From: Qipengyuania nanhaisediminis
GTDB taxonomy: Bacteria > Pseudomonadota > Alphaproteobacteria > Sphingomonadales > Sphingomonadaceae
Length of the DNA: 64,000 bases
Assembly: GCF_900115585.1 (NCBI RefSeq)
Contig: NZ_FOWZ01000001.1
Coordinates: forward strand, 62,001-126,000
Direction: 5' to 3'
Shown here: in pieces, positions 17,128 through 26,858 of the stretch
Position numbering within the stretch: the stretch's first letter is position 1
Layout: each line of letters begins with the position of its first letter
Made by a program: the position numbers and the translations under genes
Notes under the pieces: generated by a model
What the model was told of the DNA's origin: nothing
What the model saw: only the letters and a program-made list of their open reading frames with translations
Database searches by the model: none

Positions 17128-19956
17128 ATGCCGAACCTACGAGGAGATGCTGCTATCGCAAGCCTTCCATCGCCAATCGCATTGTACAAGGGCCGCTTCC
17201 GGCCCGATGGCACGACCCTGATCGCCTGCATCTTCGGTTTTCTCGCATTTGCCACACTCGCCTTCGTCAGCATCGAATTGACCCGCGGGGATGGCCGGAT
17301 CGCGGTTGTCTGGTTGCCCAATGCGCTGGCGGCATCGATCCTGCTGCGAATGAAATTCCGCAACGAACGCATACTTCTTGCCGCGTTTCTTGCCGGAAAT
17401 GTCACGGCGAACCTTTTCGTCGGAGACACGCTTTCGACAGCGCTCATCCTGTCGAGCGCGAACATTACGGAAATCATCATCGCCTTATGGCTCGTCCGCA
17501 AGTTCGCGTCCTCTCGTCCGACGATGGAGGACACGCGCGACCTTGTCGTCTTCGTCCTTGGGGCCGGCCTTGTCGCCCCGCTCGTTTCAGCGACAGTCGC
17601 ATCGCTCGTGCTGGCAGGTGCAGGCAATGCGTCGTTTTCCGGCGTCATGCAGTGGGCAGCTGCCGATGCCCTTTCGATGGTCATCATCGCGCCTGCCGTC
17701 CTTGTGCTGTGGGATGCCATTTCCAATCCGCGCCTTCCGACACGCAAAGAGGCACTGGAATGGGCCACGCTCACTGCCCTGGGCACATCGGTTACGCTGA
17801 TCGTGTTCCTGCAGACGTCCTACCCGCTGCTCTTCCTCGTCCCGCCGATCATCATCTCCCATGCCTTCCGCCTCGGCGCGCTCGGTACGGCGTTCTCGGT
17901 GTTCAAGGTGGCGACGATCGCGGTGATCGCAACACAGATGGGCTACGGACCGATCAACCTGCTGCCCATGCCCCTCCATTCGCAGCTGATCGTGCTCGAG
18001 GCCTTCCTCGCATCTTCCGTCCTGGTCGGTTTCCCGGTGGCAGCAGTGCTGTCGACGAGGGAGCGATTGACGGAAGAGTTCATCAACAGCCGCAAGCATC
18101 TCGCCCTGCTGGCACAGAATATCACGGATGCGATCCTGCGATACGATTTGCACGGGGTCTGCACCTATGCCTCGCCGTCCGTCAGCCGCGTTCTCGGCGC
18201 CGCGCCGGAGGAATTCGTCGGCATGACGACGGGCGAGAGGGTTCACCCCGAAGCTCGCGAGGAAGTCGCAGGGGTCGAGGAAAGGCTGTTGTCCGGCAAG
18301 AGCAAGAGTGAACGCTTCACCTATCGCCGGTTTCTCGACAGCGAGGATGGATCACCGGTCTATATCGAAGCCGACTGCGCACTCGCATTCGATCACGCCA
18401 CGGGAGAGCGGGAGGGCATCGTCGTATCGGCCCGTGACGTCACCGAAAGGGTCGAACTCGAGAGAAAGCTTAAACGCGCCACCCGGCATGCGGAAAACGC
18501 CGCCCGCGCCAAGGCCCAGTTCCTCGCCAATATGAGCCACGAAATCCGCACACCGATGAACGGGGTGCTCGGTTTTGCCGACCTGCTCGCGCGCATGGAG
18601 CTGGATCCGGAAGCGGCGCGCTATGCCGACCTCATCGCCCGGTCGGGACGATCCATGATGATGTTGCTCAACGACATCCTCGATATCTCGAAGATCGAAT
18701 CCGGCCAGCTTGTCATCAATTACGAGACTTTCGACCTGCCCCGCCTAGTCGAGGATTGTGTGCGGCTTCATATGGCAGGCGCGGAACGCAAGGGGATCAA
18801 ACTGGGCGCATCGTGCCCGGAAGATATTCCGGCCCATATTCAGAGCGATCCTCTTCGCCTGCGACAGGTGCTGCTCAACCTGATCGGGAATGCCGTGAAA
18901 TTCACCGAGACCGGTGCCGTGACGGTCAGCGTGCTGCAGGAAGGTCCTCGACTGGCAATCTCGGTCGAAGATAGCGGAATTGGCATTGACCCGAAGCGTC
19001 TCGACGGGATTTTCGATCCCTTTATCCAGGAAGAAGCAAGCACGACACGGCGCTTCGGAGGGACTGGGCTCGGCCTTTCGATCTCGCGTAAGCTGGCCGA
19101 ATTGCTTGGTGGCAGCCTGACAGTCGAATCAATGCCTGGCGTGGGCTCGCGCTTTACCTTGCGTATTCCGCTTCAGGAAGTCGATCAGGATCTGGACGAT
19201 CCCGCCATGGAAGAGCGGCGCGCGGGCAACCGGCTTGCTCCGCCGCCATCGGCGAGCGTTCTGGTGGCGGAAGACCATGACGTGAACCGGATGCTGGTGA
19301 CCGCCATGCTGGAACAATTGGGGCAGCGGGTAACCGTGGCTTATGACGGCTCCGAAGCCGTGAAGATGGCGCTTGATGCGGCGGAAAGCGAAGCGCCGTT
19401 CGATCTCGTCCTGATGGATATCCAGATGCCGGGTTGCGATGGCTACACGGCCACGCGCACCATTCGCAGCCATGGCGTGGGATTGAGCCAGCTGCCCATC
19501 ATCGCGCTCACCGCCAATGCATTTCCCGAGGACATCGCAGCTGCGCAGGAGGCAGGCATGCAAGGGCACCTCGCGAAACCCCTTGTGTTTGAGGAACTGA
19601 CGGCCGTGCTGGCAAGATGGCTACCGGTGCGGATCGTGCCGGACAATACGGGGACTCTGCCGCCCCCGCCTTCAGCAAGCCCGGCGCGCAAACCGTCGAG
19701 CGAACTGCTGGAGCGATGGAATGCCCGGCGGTCCGAAGCGCTTGCCGCTGTCACTGCGGCAGTCGAACAGGACGTCCTGGAGGGCGTGCATATCGAAGAG
19801 CTGGCACGAACCGTCCATAAGCTGGCGGGCACAGCCGGAATGTTCGGAGAAGAGGCCCTGGGCGAGAAAGCCGCCGCCCTCGAACGGGCGCTGCGTTCCG
19901 GCGTCGAACCGGTCGTACGGAGGAAATTGGCCGAAGAACTGCTCGAGGCAGCGTAA
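17128..19956 (+). CDS. Hybrid sensor histidine kinase: MASE1-PAS-HisKA-HATPase-REC-Hpt
   Basis: A 942-residue membrane sensor. The N-terminal MASE1 domain (about 25-305) has eight or so membrane segments and the conserved VVWLPNALAASILLR and WAAADALSMVIIAPAVL stretches. A PAS domain follows (about 320-445), then HisKA with His471 in MSHEIRTPMNG, an HATPase domain with FGGTGLGLSISRKLAELLGG, a receiver with Asp764 in LVLMDIQMPG, and a C-terminal Hpt domain with His897 in TVHKLAGTAGMFG. The full phosphorelay is in one chain, so it probably hands phosphate to a separate regulator not visible here. Start 17128 is chosen for the AAGG upstream. Ligand unknown. Confidence 0.9.
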   Translation: MPNLRGDAAIASLPSPIALYKGRFRPDGTTLIACIFGFLAFATLAFVSIELTRGDGRIAVVWLPNALAASILLRMKFRNERILLAAFLAGNVTANLFVGDTLSTALILSSANITEIIIALWLVRKFASSRPTMEDTRDLVVFVLGAGLVAPLVSATVASLVLAGAGNASFSGVMQWAAADALSMVIIAPAVLVLWDAISNPRLPTRKEALEWATLTALGTSVTLIVFLQTSYPLLFLVPPIIISHAFRLGALGTAFSVFKVATIAVIATQMGYGPINLLPMPLHSQLIVLEAFLASSVLVGFPVAAVLSTRERLTEEFINSRKHLALLAQNITDAILRYDLHGVCTYASPSVSRVLGAAPEEFVGMTTGERVHPEAREEVAGVEERLLSGKSKSERFTYRRFLDSEDGSPVYIEADCALAFDHATGEREGIVVSARDVTERVELERKLKRATRHAENAARAKAQFLANMSHEIRTPMNGVLGFADLLARMELDPEAARYADLIARSGRSMMMLLNDILDISKIESGQLVINYETFDLPRLVEDCVRLHMAGAERKGIKLGASCPEDIPAHIQSDPLRLRQVLLNLIGNAVKFTETGAVTVSVLQEGPRLAISVEDSGIGIDPKRLDGIFDPFIQEEASTTRRFGGTGLGLSISRKLAELLGGSLTVESMPGVGSRFTLRIPLQEVDQDLDDPAMEERRAGNRLAPPPSASVLVAEDHDVNRMLVTAMLEQLGQRVTVAYDGSEAVKMALDAAESEAPFDLVLMDIQMPGCDGYTATRTIRSHGVGLSQLPIIALTANAFPEDIAAAQEAGMQGHLAKPLVFEELTAVLARWLPVRIVPDNTGTLPPPPSASPARKPSSELLERWNARRSEALAAVTAAVEQDVLEGVHIEELARTVHKLAGTAGMFGEEALGEKAAALERALRSGVEPVVRRKLAEELLEAA

Positions 19957-19991
19957 GCGCAGCACCCGGCGCGAGAGGCCCGGCGCAAACG

Positions 19992-20021
19992 AAAAGGGCG
20001 GCCCCGAAGGACCGCCCTTTC
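19992..20021. terminator. Bidirectional terminator between hybrid kinase and Oar-like receptor genes
   Basis: Nine-base arms at 19993-20001 and 20012-20020 form a GC-rich stem with A and T tracts at its two ends, so it can stop transcription from both convergent genes. Confidence 0.85.
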
Positions 20022-20045
20022 CTGTTTCAAGCGGGTCGCCCCGAC

Positions 20046-23000
20046 TTAGAAGTCGTAGCTGACGCCGATCTTCAGGCGCCACAGCGACGAGCTGACGTTT
20101 ACGAAGGCATCGTCTGCAATCGCATCGGCTCCGCGGAAGCTCGTGATGATGTAGCGACCCTGATCGTCCACACCGTCGGTGCCCGCGACATCCTGCAGAC
20201 CCGAGAAGTTACGACGACGCTGAATGTTCCAGTCGCTGTCGAGGAAGTTCAGGAAGTTATCCATCGAAGCGAAGAGCGTCAGGCGATCGTCGCGGCCGAA
20301 GAGACGACCCGGACCCGGGATTTCCTGGCTGAACGAAACATCCATGTCGTAATACCACTCGTTTTCGCAGGTGTTACGAGCGATCGACGAACCGACATAG
20401 TCCGCGACGCAATCCTGAGACAGCGCCCATTCGTTGAATTCGGCGACTGCGTCCGCGTCCGACAGCGGCGAAACATTCGGATCGCTGATCCCGCTCGGGA
20501 TATAGGCAAGGACGTTATCGTTACCCGAAGTCGAGTCGTTGAAGTCGCCGCTGCCCGAGAAGGTGATCGAGTAGGGACGGCCCGAACGCGCCACGAAAGT
20601 GACGCCCAGACGGGTGGTCAGATCGTCGAAGAACTCTTCACGGAAGGATGTGCGCGCCGTGATGTTGTGCTTGCTGGCGAAGAAACCACGCGATTCGGCC
20701 GGAGCCTGGCGATCGAATGCGGCCGTGCGGTCGTAGTTCGAACCGGCAGTCGAGTTATACATGTTGCGACGATCGTTGGCGTCGGTGAATGCATAACCCA
20801 GGCTGAAATTGACCGAACCGCCGTCGGTGAACAGGCCACCATTAAAGCGTTTGGCGAGGATCGCCGAAACGATCTGGCTGTCGTAACCGGCCGAGTTCGT
20901 GAGCATGAGCTCGTTGTCGCGGCGCGTGCCGAAACAGTCGCCCGTGACACCCGTGTAGGTCGGCGGATAGGTGTCGACCAGTACGGCATCACATCCGCTA
21001 CGCGTCGGTTCGATAGCAGCATAGATCGGGCGGCCATCAATTGCGAAACCGTTCAGCCCCTCATCGATGTCGGGAATCTGCGAGAGATCGACGATCGTAT
21101 ACGGATTACGATAGCGCGAGTAGATATAGTCGAGATTGAGCGACCAGTTGCTGAAGAAGCCCGACGGGGCGAAGTCCAGCGCACTCGAGAAACCGAGGTT
21201 TGCACGAACAACACTCGGAACCTCGATATCCGGGTCGATCGACTGGGTATCGCCGAGACCGGCGGCTGCGCTCGCGATCGCTGCGTCACGGAAACACTGC
21301 GGGACACCGGTAAAGCTACCGTTCTGGACCACGTCGATCGGACCGGCGGGGCACAGATCGTCGGTTGTGTCGCCCTGAGCGAAGCCACGGCCGTCGCCCT
21401 GGAAAGCGTTGCCGAACCAGACCAGCGGATCGCCGCCGGAGAAGATGCCGACGCCGCCACGCAGTTCCGCACGCGAGAATGTTGCGAAATCGCCAAGGTC
21501 GTAAGCGAAGGATGCGCGCGGCATAACAATGGGATCCAGCGCGCTGAAGCCGGTGTTGTTGCCGAAGCCATAACGATCGACGAAGTTCGGGTTCAGGGCC
21601 GGTGCATCGCCATCATACCAGTCGACACGGAGACCAAGGGTCACGTCCAGACGGTCGCTGACCATCCATTCGTCCTGAAGGAAAGCCGAATAAATGTCGC
21701 GCGAGAAAGCTGCAGCGGCGTCACGCACATCGCCCGTAGCCGAGAACGCGCCGTATGCACCGACGGCTTCGCCGGTCGCGACGTTTTCAGGGTTGGTGAA
21801 AGTGCTGTCGCCATTGGACAGGATACCCTCACGCAGATCGTCGATGTTCTGGAAAACCAGCTGTCCCGTAGCATTCTGGACGAACAGGTTGAACAGGTTC
21901 GCGTGGTTCCATTCCACACCTGCCTTGAAGCGGTGCACGCCGGCTTCAAGGGTGGCGGCAGCACGGAACTGGTCGATCTTGGTCTGCAGGTCGTTCGCCG
22001 AGCGCGAGAAGCCCGGACCGGCCTGCACAGCACCATACTGATCGGCGCCCGCAGCGGCGCCATTGTCGATACCTACGACAATGCGCGGGATCGGGTTGGC
22101 ATCTTGTGCCTCGCCGCCGCCGAGCGGACCCTGGAGATCCTGAATTTCCGAACGCGAGTAGCGCAACTCGGTCGAGAACGCGTCGCTCCACTGCGAGTAG
22201 AGGCGTCCCGAGTAATACTCGGACTCGGTGCCACTCTCGTTAAACGTGTTGGCACCAACGACGGAGCCGCGGAAGCTGCCGAACTGGCTGAAGTCGTCCG
22301 GACCCAGGGTCGATTCCTGCAGGTTCTGGTAGGTCGCCTCGAAACGGTGATCATCAGTGATCTGCAAGTCGGCACGAACGAAATAACGATCGTTTTCGTA
22401 AGGACGGACATAGACAATAGGTCCGGTTTCGATACCGTATACCGAGCTCAGAACGTCCGAGATTTCGTTGAACTGCTCGACGGAAACCGCGCCGATTTCA
22501 TCGCCGAAACCGCCACCTGCAGGGCCATACTCCTGCGGGAAACCGGCTTCCTGATGCTCGTAAGCGGCGAAAACGAAGAGGCGATCCTTGATGATCGGTC
22601 CGCTGACGTAGCCGCCCCAGCGCTTGAGAGGCTCGATGTTACCAGCAACTACGCCATCCGCCTGGTCGCCGCGCAGATCCTGGTCCGAATATTCGAAAAA
22701 GCCGCCGAAGTGGTATTCGTTCGAACCCGACTTGGTAACCGCATTGATCGCACAGCCGGTGAAGTTGCCGTAGTCGACATCGAAGGGCGCGAAAGCGACC
22801 TGCGTTTCGCGGATCGCATCATACGGAATGGGTGCAGAGCTGCGCGATGCGAAGCCGGTGTCGTTCAGGCCGTAAACGTCGCCCTGGTTGATGCCGTCGA
22901 TGGTGAAGGCATTCGAACGATCGTTGCCGCCGAGGCAGGAAATACGGTCCACGCCCGAACCGCTATCGTCGCGGTCGAGGCTGACGCGCGGGTCGATACG

Positions 23001-23480
23001 GATGATATCGCGAATATCGCGGTCGAACGTCGGAGCCGATTCGAGAACTTCGAGACCGAAGCTCTGGCCCGGGCCGGTAGCGATCTGCGTCGTCGCAACG
23101 CGTGCGCCGGTGACAACGATTACGCCCGAACCGCTGGTCAGCGTGAAGGTCAGATCGGTCGCGCCCTGGAGGCTGGTGTTGACGTCGTTCAGGGTCTGGC
23201 CTTCGAAGCCAGGAGCCGCGACCGCAACGGTGTAGGGACCACCAACGGTGAGGTTGGATGCAGCGAAGCCGCCGGCAGGGCCGGTGGTCACGGTGCGGCT
23301 TGCACCGGTACGCGTATCGGTGACGATCACTTCTGCGCCGGCAAGCGGAGCACCATTTTCGTCTTGCACGGTGCCCTGGATCGCCGAAGTGATCTGCTGT
23401 GCGGCTGCCGGAGCGGCGACCATGGCGGCACCGGCGGTAAGGCTGACTGCGCTGGCAGCCAGGAGATACTTGAACTTCAT
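20046..23480 (-). CDS. TonB-dependent receptor, Oar-like, with carboxypeptidase regulatory domain
   Basis: A 1144-residue outer-membrane protein. A signal peptide (residues 1-28, ending APAAAQ) is followed by a carboxypeptidase-regulatory-like beta domain (about 31-120), then a plug region with APTFDRDIRDIIRIDPRVSL and a long barrel with the typical final aromatic residue (SYDF). This architecture matches the Oar family, first known from Myxococcus motility and common in Sphingomonads with unknown substrates. AAGGGG upstream supports the start at 23480; an in-frame extension to 23561 lacks support. A 266-base gap separates it from the oxygenase gene, and it ends at a shared terminator. Confidence 0.9.
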   Translation of the reverse strand: MKFKYLLAASAVSLTAGAAMVAAPAAAQQITSAIQGTVQDENGAPLAGAEVIVTDTRTGASRTVTTGPAGGFAASNLTVGGPYTVAVAAPGFEGQTLNDVNTSLQGATDLTFTLTSGSGVIVVTGARVATTQIATGPGQSFGLEVLESAPTFDRDIRDIIRIDPRVSLDRDDSGSGVDRISCLGGNDRSNAFTIDGINQGDVYGLNDTGFASRSSAPIPYDAIRETQVAFAPFDVDYGNFTGCAINAVTKSGSNEYHFGGFFEYSDQDLRGDQADGVVAGNIEPLKRWGGYVSGPIIKDRLFVFAAYEHQEAGFPQEYGPAGGGFGDEIGAVSVEQFNEISDVLSSVYGIETGPIVYVRPYENDRYFVRADLQITDDHRFEATYQNLQESTLGPDDFSQFGSFRGSVVGANTFNESGTESEYYSGRLYSQWSDAFSTELRYSRSEIQDLQGPLGGGEAQDANPIPRIVVGIDNGAAAGADQYGAVQAGPGFSRSANDLQTKIDQFRAAATLEAGVHRFKAGVEWNHANLFNLFVQNATGQLVFQNIDDLREGILSNGDSTFTNPENVATGEAVGAYGAFSATGDVRDAAAAFSRDIYSAFLQDEWMVSDRLDVTLGLRVDWYDGDAPALNPNFVDRYGFGNNTGFSALDPIVMPRASFAYDLGDFATFSRAELRGGVGIFSGGDPLVWFGNAFQGDGRGFAQGDTTDDLCPAGPIDVVQNGSFTGVPQCFRDAAIASAAAGLGDTQSIDPDIEVPSVVRANLGFSSALDFAPSGFFSNWSLNLDYIYSRYRNPYTIVDLSQIPDIDEGLNGFAIDGRPIYAAIEPTRSGCDAVLVDTYPPTYTGVTGDCFGTRRDNELMLTNSAGYDSQIVSAILAKRFNGGLFTDGGSVNFSLGYAFTDANDRRNMYNSTAGSNYDRTAAFDRQAPAESRGFFASKHNITARTSFREEFFDDLTTRLGVTFVARSGRPYSITFSGSGDFNDSTSGNDNVLAYIPSGISDPNVSPLSDADAVAEFNEWALSQDCVADYVGSSIARNTCENEWYYDMDVSFSQEIPGPGRLFGRDDRLTLFASMDNFLNFLDSDWNIQRRRNFSGLQDVAGTDGVDDQGRYIITSFRGADAIADDAFVNVSSSLWRLKIGVSYDF

Positions 23481-23728
23481 CGAGAAGACCCCTTCGTCTC
23501 TTCGGGTGTGAATTTGCTTTGTTGGAAGCGCAGCCCCGCTAGGCCGTGCATGTTTCCGCAAAGCGGTGGTTTTATGACAGAGTCAAGACAGCCACCCACA
23601 CCCCTGATTCACCATGGCAACACTTCGGTTTAAAACGCCGAAAAACAGCCATTTAGCGGCGTTGCAAAATTGCATCACCACCGATTTTTTGTGTTTGTAG
23701 CCGCAAGGGCGCAGATTCCGAGACCGGT

Positions 23729-23747
23729 ATTGCTGCAACGCAGCAAT
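23729..23747. other. Short perfect hairpin at the 3' end of the oxygenase gene
   Basis: Eight-base arms (23729-23736 and 23740-23747) around a three-base loop touch the stop codon of the oxygenase gene. No T-tract follows in the direction of that gene, so a termination role is only possible. The rest of 23481-23746 shows no gene I can support. Confidence 0.4.
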
Positions 23748-24688
23748 CAGGCCAGATTGATCTCGCGCAGGCGCTGCATGAGGAAATCGTGGCTTGATAT
23801 CGGTTCGGGGTGTGCATCCGGATTCTCCGGATCGATGCAGCTTTCCAGCGTCTCGATCGTATAGTCGGGACGAAAATGCAGGAAGAAAGGCATCGAATAG
23901 CGTGCCCGGTACGCAGCTTCGCCGCGCGGGTTTACCACTCGGTGCGTCGTCGAGCGCAGCTTGCCGTTGGTCAGCCGGTCGAGCATGTCGCCGACATTGA
24001 TGACCAGCGCGCCTTCGGGGACGTCGACGGCCTTCCATTCGTCCTGCTTGGTCAGCAATTCGAGACCGGCCTCTTCCGCCCCGAGGAGGAGCGTGATGGT
24101 GTTGATGTCACCATGGGCCGCCGCGCGAATGGCGCCTTCCGCCTCTTTGCCTTCGAGCGGCGGATAGCGCAGCAGGCGCATTACCGAGTTGCCGTCTTCC
24201 ACGGTCGCCGCAAAGAAATCCTGCGGCAGGCCGAGATGCAATGCGATCGCTTCGAGGACGCGGCCGCCCGCTTCTTCGAATGCGGAGTAGAGTTCACTGA
24301 AGGTCTGGCGGAAACCGTCCACTTCGCTGGGCCAGACATTGTCGGCCATGAATTGCGAGAGCGGATGGCCTTCGGGCAGTTCGCGTCCGACGTGCCAGAA
24401 TTCCTTCAGGTCGTGGACATTCGCGTCCTTGGCCTTTTCCGTGCCGAAGGGCGTGTAGCCGCGCGCACCGCCGCCGCCCGGGATGTGATAGGCCTTCTTC
24501 ACGTCGTCGGGCAGGGCAAAGAACTGCTTCGACAGTTCTTCGGCCCGGTCGATCAGGTCCTGAGGAATGCCATGATCGCGGACGACGGCGAAGCCGTATT
24601 CCTGGAAGCTGCGGCCAAGTTCGTCGGCAATGGATGCGAGCGGCTGTGCCAGGGACACAACCGCAATGTCGGTGTTCGAGTCGGTCAT
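23747..24688 (-). CDS. 2-oxoglutarate/Fe(II)-dependent oxygenase, isopenicillin N synthase family
   Basis: A 313-residue cytoplasmic non-heme iron oxygenase. The iron-binding triad is visible as His192 and Asp194 (AAHGDINTITLL) and His249 (STTHRVVNP). The RxS co-substrate motif is Arg263 and Ser265. The N-terminal DIOX_N part has YGFAVVRDHGIP, as in the wider family. The substrate cannot be read from sequence. The gene begins 14 bases after the nucleoside transporter gene ends and on the same strand, so the two are probably one transcript, hinting at a nucleoside-related or transported substrate. Some family members act on flavonoids, amino acids or pyrimidines, so the hint is weak. Confidence 0.88.
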   Translation of the reverse strand: MTDSNTDIAVVSLAQPLASIADELGRSFQEYGFAVVRDHGIPQDLIDRAEELSKQFFALPDDVKKAYHIPGGGGARGYTPFGTEKAKDANVHDLKEFWHVGRELPEGHPLSQFMADNVWPSEVDGFRQTFSELYSAFEEAGGRVLEAIALHLGLPQDFFAATVEDGNSVMRLLRYPPLEGKEAEGAIRAAAHGDINTITLLLGAEEAGLELLTKQDEWKAVDVPEGALVINVGDMLDRLTNGKLRSTTHRVVNPRGEAAYRARYSMPFFLHFRPDYTIETLESCIDPENPDAHPEPISSHDFLMQRLREINLA

Positions 24689-24702
24689 AATGAATGCGGC
24701 CC

Positions 24703-26031
24703 TTAATACGGCAGGAAGAGTCCCGCCAGTGCTGCGCTCATCAGATTGGCAAGGCTACCAGCGGCAAGCGCGCGGATACCGAGCTTTGCAATGACGGGTC
24801 TTTGATTTGGCGCAAGGCCGCCCGTCACCGCCATCTGGATCGCGATGGAGCTGAAATTGGCGAAACCGCACAGCGCGAAAGTCACGATGGCGCGGCTGCG
24901 GTCGGTCAGGGTTGCGGCATCCATTGCGCCAAGCTCGATGAAGGCGACGAATTCGTTGAGCACGATCTTGGTACCGAACAGTCCGCCTGCAGCACCGGCC
25001 TGCTCCCATGGAATACCGATGAGGTACATGACCGGCGCAAAAACGAAGCCGAGCAATTGCTGGAAGCTGATGTCGGGATAACCGAACCAGCCGCCGATAC
25101 CGCCGAGGATGCCATTGGCCAGCGCAACCAGCGCCACGAAGACCATGACCATCGCACCGACGGCCACCGCCAGCTTCACACCGGTCTGGGTGCCCTGCGC
25201 GGCAGCTTCGATGACGTTGGCCGGCTTGTGACCTTCCTCGAAGGTCTCTGCCACCTCGACCTCGTGCGGGCGGCCGCTTTCGGTGAGCGCGGCAGGGCCT
25301 TCGGCGCTGATGCGTGCATCGGGCAGTTTCACTTCGGCCAGTTCAGCCGCGTCTTTTGCAAGATCGCTTTCGTCGTCGGGCATGATGATCTTGGCCATCA
25401 GGATGCCGCCCGGCGCGGACATGAAGGCAGCCGCGAGAAGGAACGGTACGGCCTCGGCACCGATGAAGCTGGCATAGGCCGCCAGGATCGTGCCTGCGAC
25501 ACCGGCCATGCCGACGCTCATCAGCGTGAACAGGCGGCTGGGCGTCAGCGACGCGAGATAGGGACGCACGACCAGCGGGCTTTCGGACTGGCCGACGAAG
25601 ATGTTGGCCGCGCTGCCGAGTGCTTCGACCTTGCTGATGCCGGTGATCCAGCCGATCGCGCCGCCGACCCAGCGGACCAGGCGCTGCATGATGCCCCAGT
25701 GATAGAGGATCGAGACGAGCGCTGCGAAGAAGATGATGACCGGCAGAGCGGCAATCACGAAGGTATTGGTGAAAGGGTTCGCATCCATCGGACCGAAGAT
25801 CGCGGTGATACCGGCCTTCGAATAATCGAGCAGGGCAATGACGCCGTTGGACATCGCCTGGATCGCTTCGACACCCCAGGGCGTGCGCAGGACCAGTAGC
25901 GCCATCAGCGCCTGGAGCGCGAAGGCGGCCCCGACGACGCGCAGCTTGATGCGCCGCTTGCCGGTCGAAAGCAGGAAGGCGATGAAAAGTATCGCGAGGA
26001 TACCGATAGCATTGATAAGGAAAGGCGGCAT
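24703..26031 (-). CDS. Concentrative nucleoside transporter (NupC/CNT family)
   Basis: A 442-residue polytopic inner-membrane transporter. Family stretches include the N-terminal membrane segment, LSTGKRRIKLRVV after it, a VFVGQSESPLVVRPYL region where the GQ-E motif of CNT proteins contacts nucleoside, and CGFANFSSIAIQMAVTGGLA near the C-terminus. It imports nucleosides with sodium or protons. A hydrophilic loop of about 60 residues in the middle (about 210-270) carries acidic residues. It is the first gene of a probable two-gene unit with the oxygenase and is divergent from the queuosine-precursor transporter gene. Confidence 0.92.
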   Translation of the reverse strand: MPPFLINAIGILAILFIAFLLSTGKRRIKLRVVGAAFALQALMALLVLRTPWGVEAIQAMSNGVIALLDYSKAGITAIFGPMDANPFTNTFVIAALPVIIFFAALVSILYHWGIMQRLVRWVGGAIGWITGISKVEALGSAANIFVGQSESPLVVRPYLASLTPSRLFTLMSVGMAGVAGTILAAYASFIGAEAVPFLLAAAFMSAPGGILMAKIIMPDDESDLAKDAAELAEVKLPDARISAEGPAALTESGRPHEVEVAETFEEGHKPANVIEAAAQGTQTGVKLAVAVGAMVMVFVALVALANGILGGIGGWFGYPDISFQQLLGFVFAPVMYLIGIPWEQAGAAGGLFGTKIVLNEFVAFIELGAMDAATLTDRSRAIVTFALCGFANFSSIAIQMAVTGGLAPNQRPVIAKLGIRALAAGSLANLMSAALAGLFLPY

Positions 26032-26168
26032 TGCGGACCCCTTCGCGATGCGACTAGTTGCGGATGAAATTAGCCGCTACCTTGCGCGGCGGCTCCGCTT
26101 AGTCAATTTTCGCGCGCTCCGCCAGCTTCGGCTGTCACCAGTTTGTAAAGATCGGCCCCAATCCAGAC

Positions 26169-26858
26169 ATGACCGACCACCCGGCTAATGAAACCCGCCT
26201 TGCCGCAGCAGCCATGCCGCTGGGCCTGTTCGTATTCCTCGTGCTGTATGGCGGCCTGACCGTTATCGCGGGCGTCCTCGCCTTCAAGCAGGTGCAGCTG
26301 TGGCCGACGCAGCTGGCGGTCGAATCGGGTATCTTCGCATTCCTTGGTCTGGTCGTGATTTCGAGCACGATCGCCCAACTTTACGGAGAGAAACTGGCGC
26401 GCAGGCTGGTGTGGTGGGGATTCCTGCCGCTGGCTGTGTCGGCGGCGCTGATCTTCCTGGTACTGTCGCTTCCGGCATCGCCTGAAATGCTCGAATATCG
26501 CAGCACCGATCTCGACGCGTTCAACACTGTGCTAGCGCAAACGCCGCGCATCATGGCTGCGGGCCCTGCAGCCTATATCGTCTCGCTATTGCTGAACGTG
26601 TGGATCTTCTCGCGCCTGCGTGGAAGCGGGGAAGCGAACACGCTTGGTCTCATGGCGCGCGGCGCCATCGCTTCGGCGCTGAGCCAGGCCATCGATTCGG
26701 TGATCTTCGTGACCCTAGCCTTCTACGGCCAGTTCGACATCACTCCGCTCCTGATCGGACAGGTGCTCGCCAAGGTCGCGCTCAGCATTGTCCTCGTGCC
26801 GTTCCTGATCACAGGCGGCGTGGCGCTGGCGAAATACCTCGACAAGAAGACGCTCTAG
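26169..26858 (+). CDS. yhhQ: Queuosine precursor transporter (YhhQ family)
   Basis: A 229-residue membrane protein with six predicted segments. The family signature is the IAQLYGEKLARRLVWWG stretch after the second segment and the ALSQAIDSVIFVTLAFYG block near the C-terminus. Characterised YhhQ proteins import 7-cyano-7-deazaguanine or 7-aminomethyl-7-deazaguanine for tRNA queuosine. No queuosine synthesis genes are in the window. It ends convergently with the DUF421 gene, overlapping by four bases. Confidence 0.9.
   Translation: MTDHPANETRLAAAAMPLGLFVFLVLYGGLTVIAGVLAFKQVQLWPTQLAVESGIFAFLGLVVISSTIAQLYGEKLARRLVWWGFLPLAVSAALIFLVLSLPASPEMLEYRSTDLDAFNTVLAQTPRIMAAGPAAYIVSLLLNVWIFSRLRGSGEANTLGLMARGAIASALSQAIDSVIFVTLAFYGQFDITPLLIGQVLAKVALSIVLVPFLITGGVALAKYLDKKTL

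Noticed and set aside
20667..23633. Long open frame on the plus strand opposite the Oar-like receptor gene
   Set aside because: It is antisense to a receptor with clear domains and signal peptide, and its composition is that of a GC-rich shadow frame.
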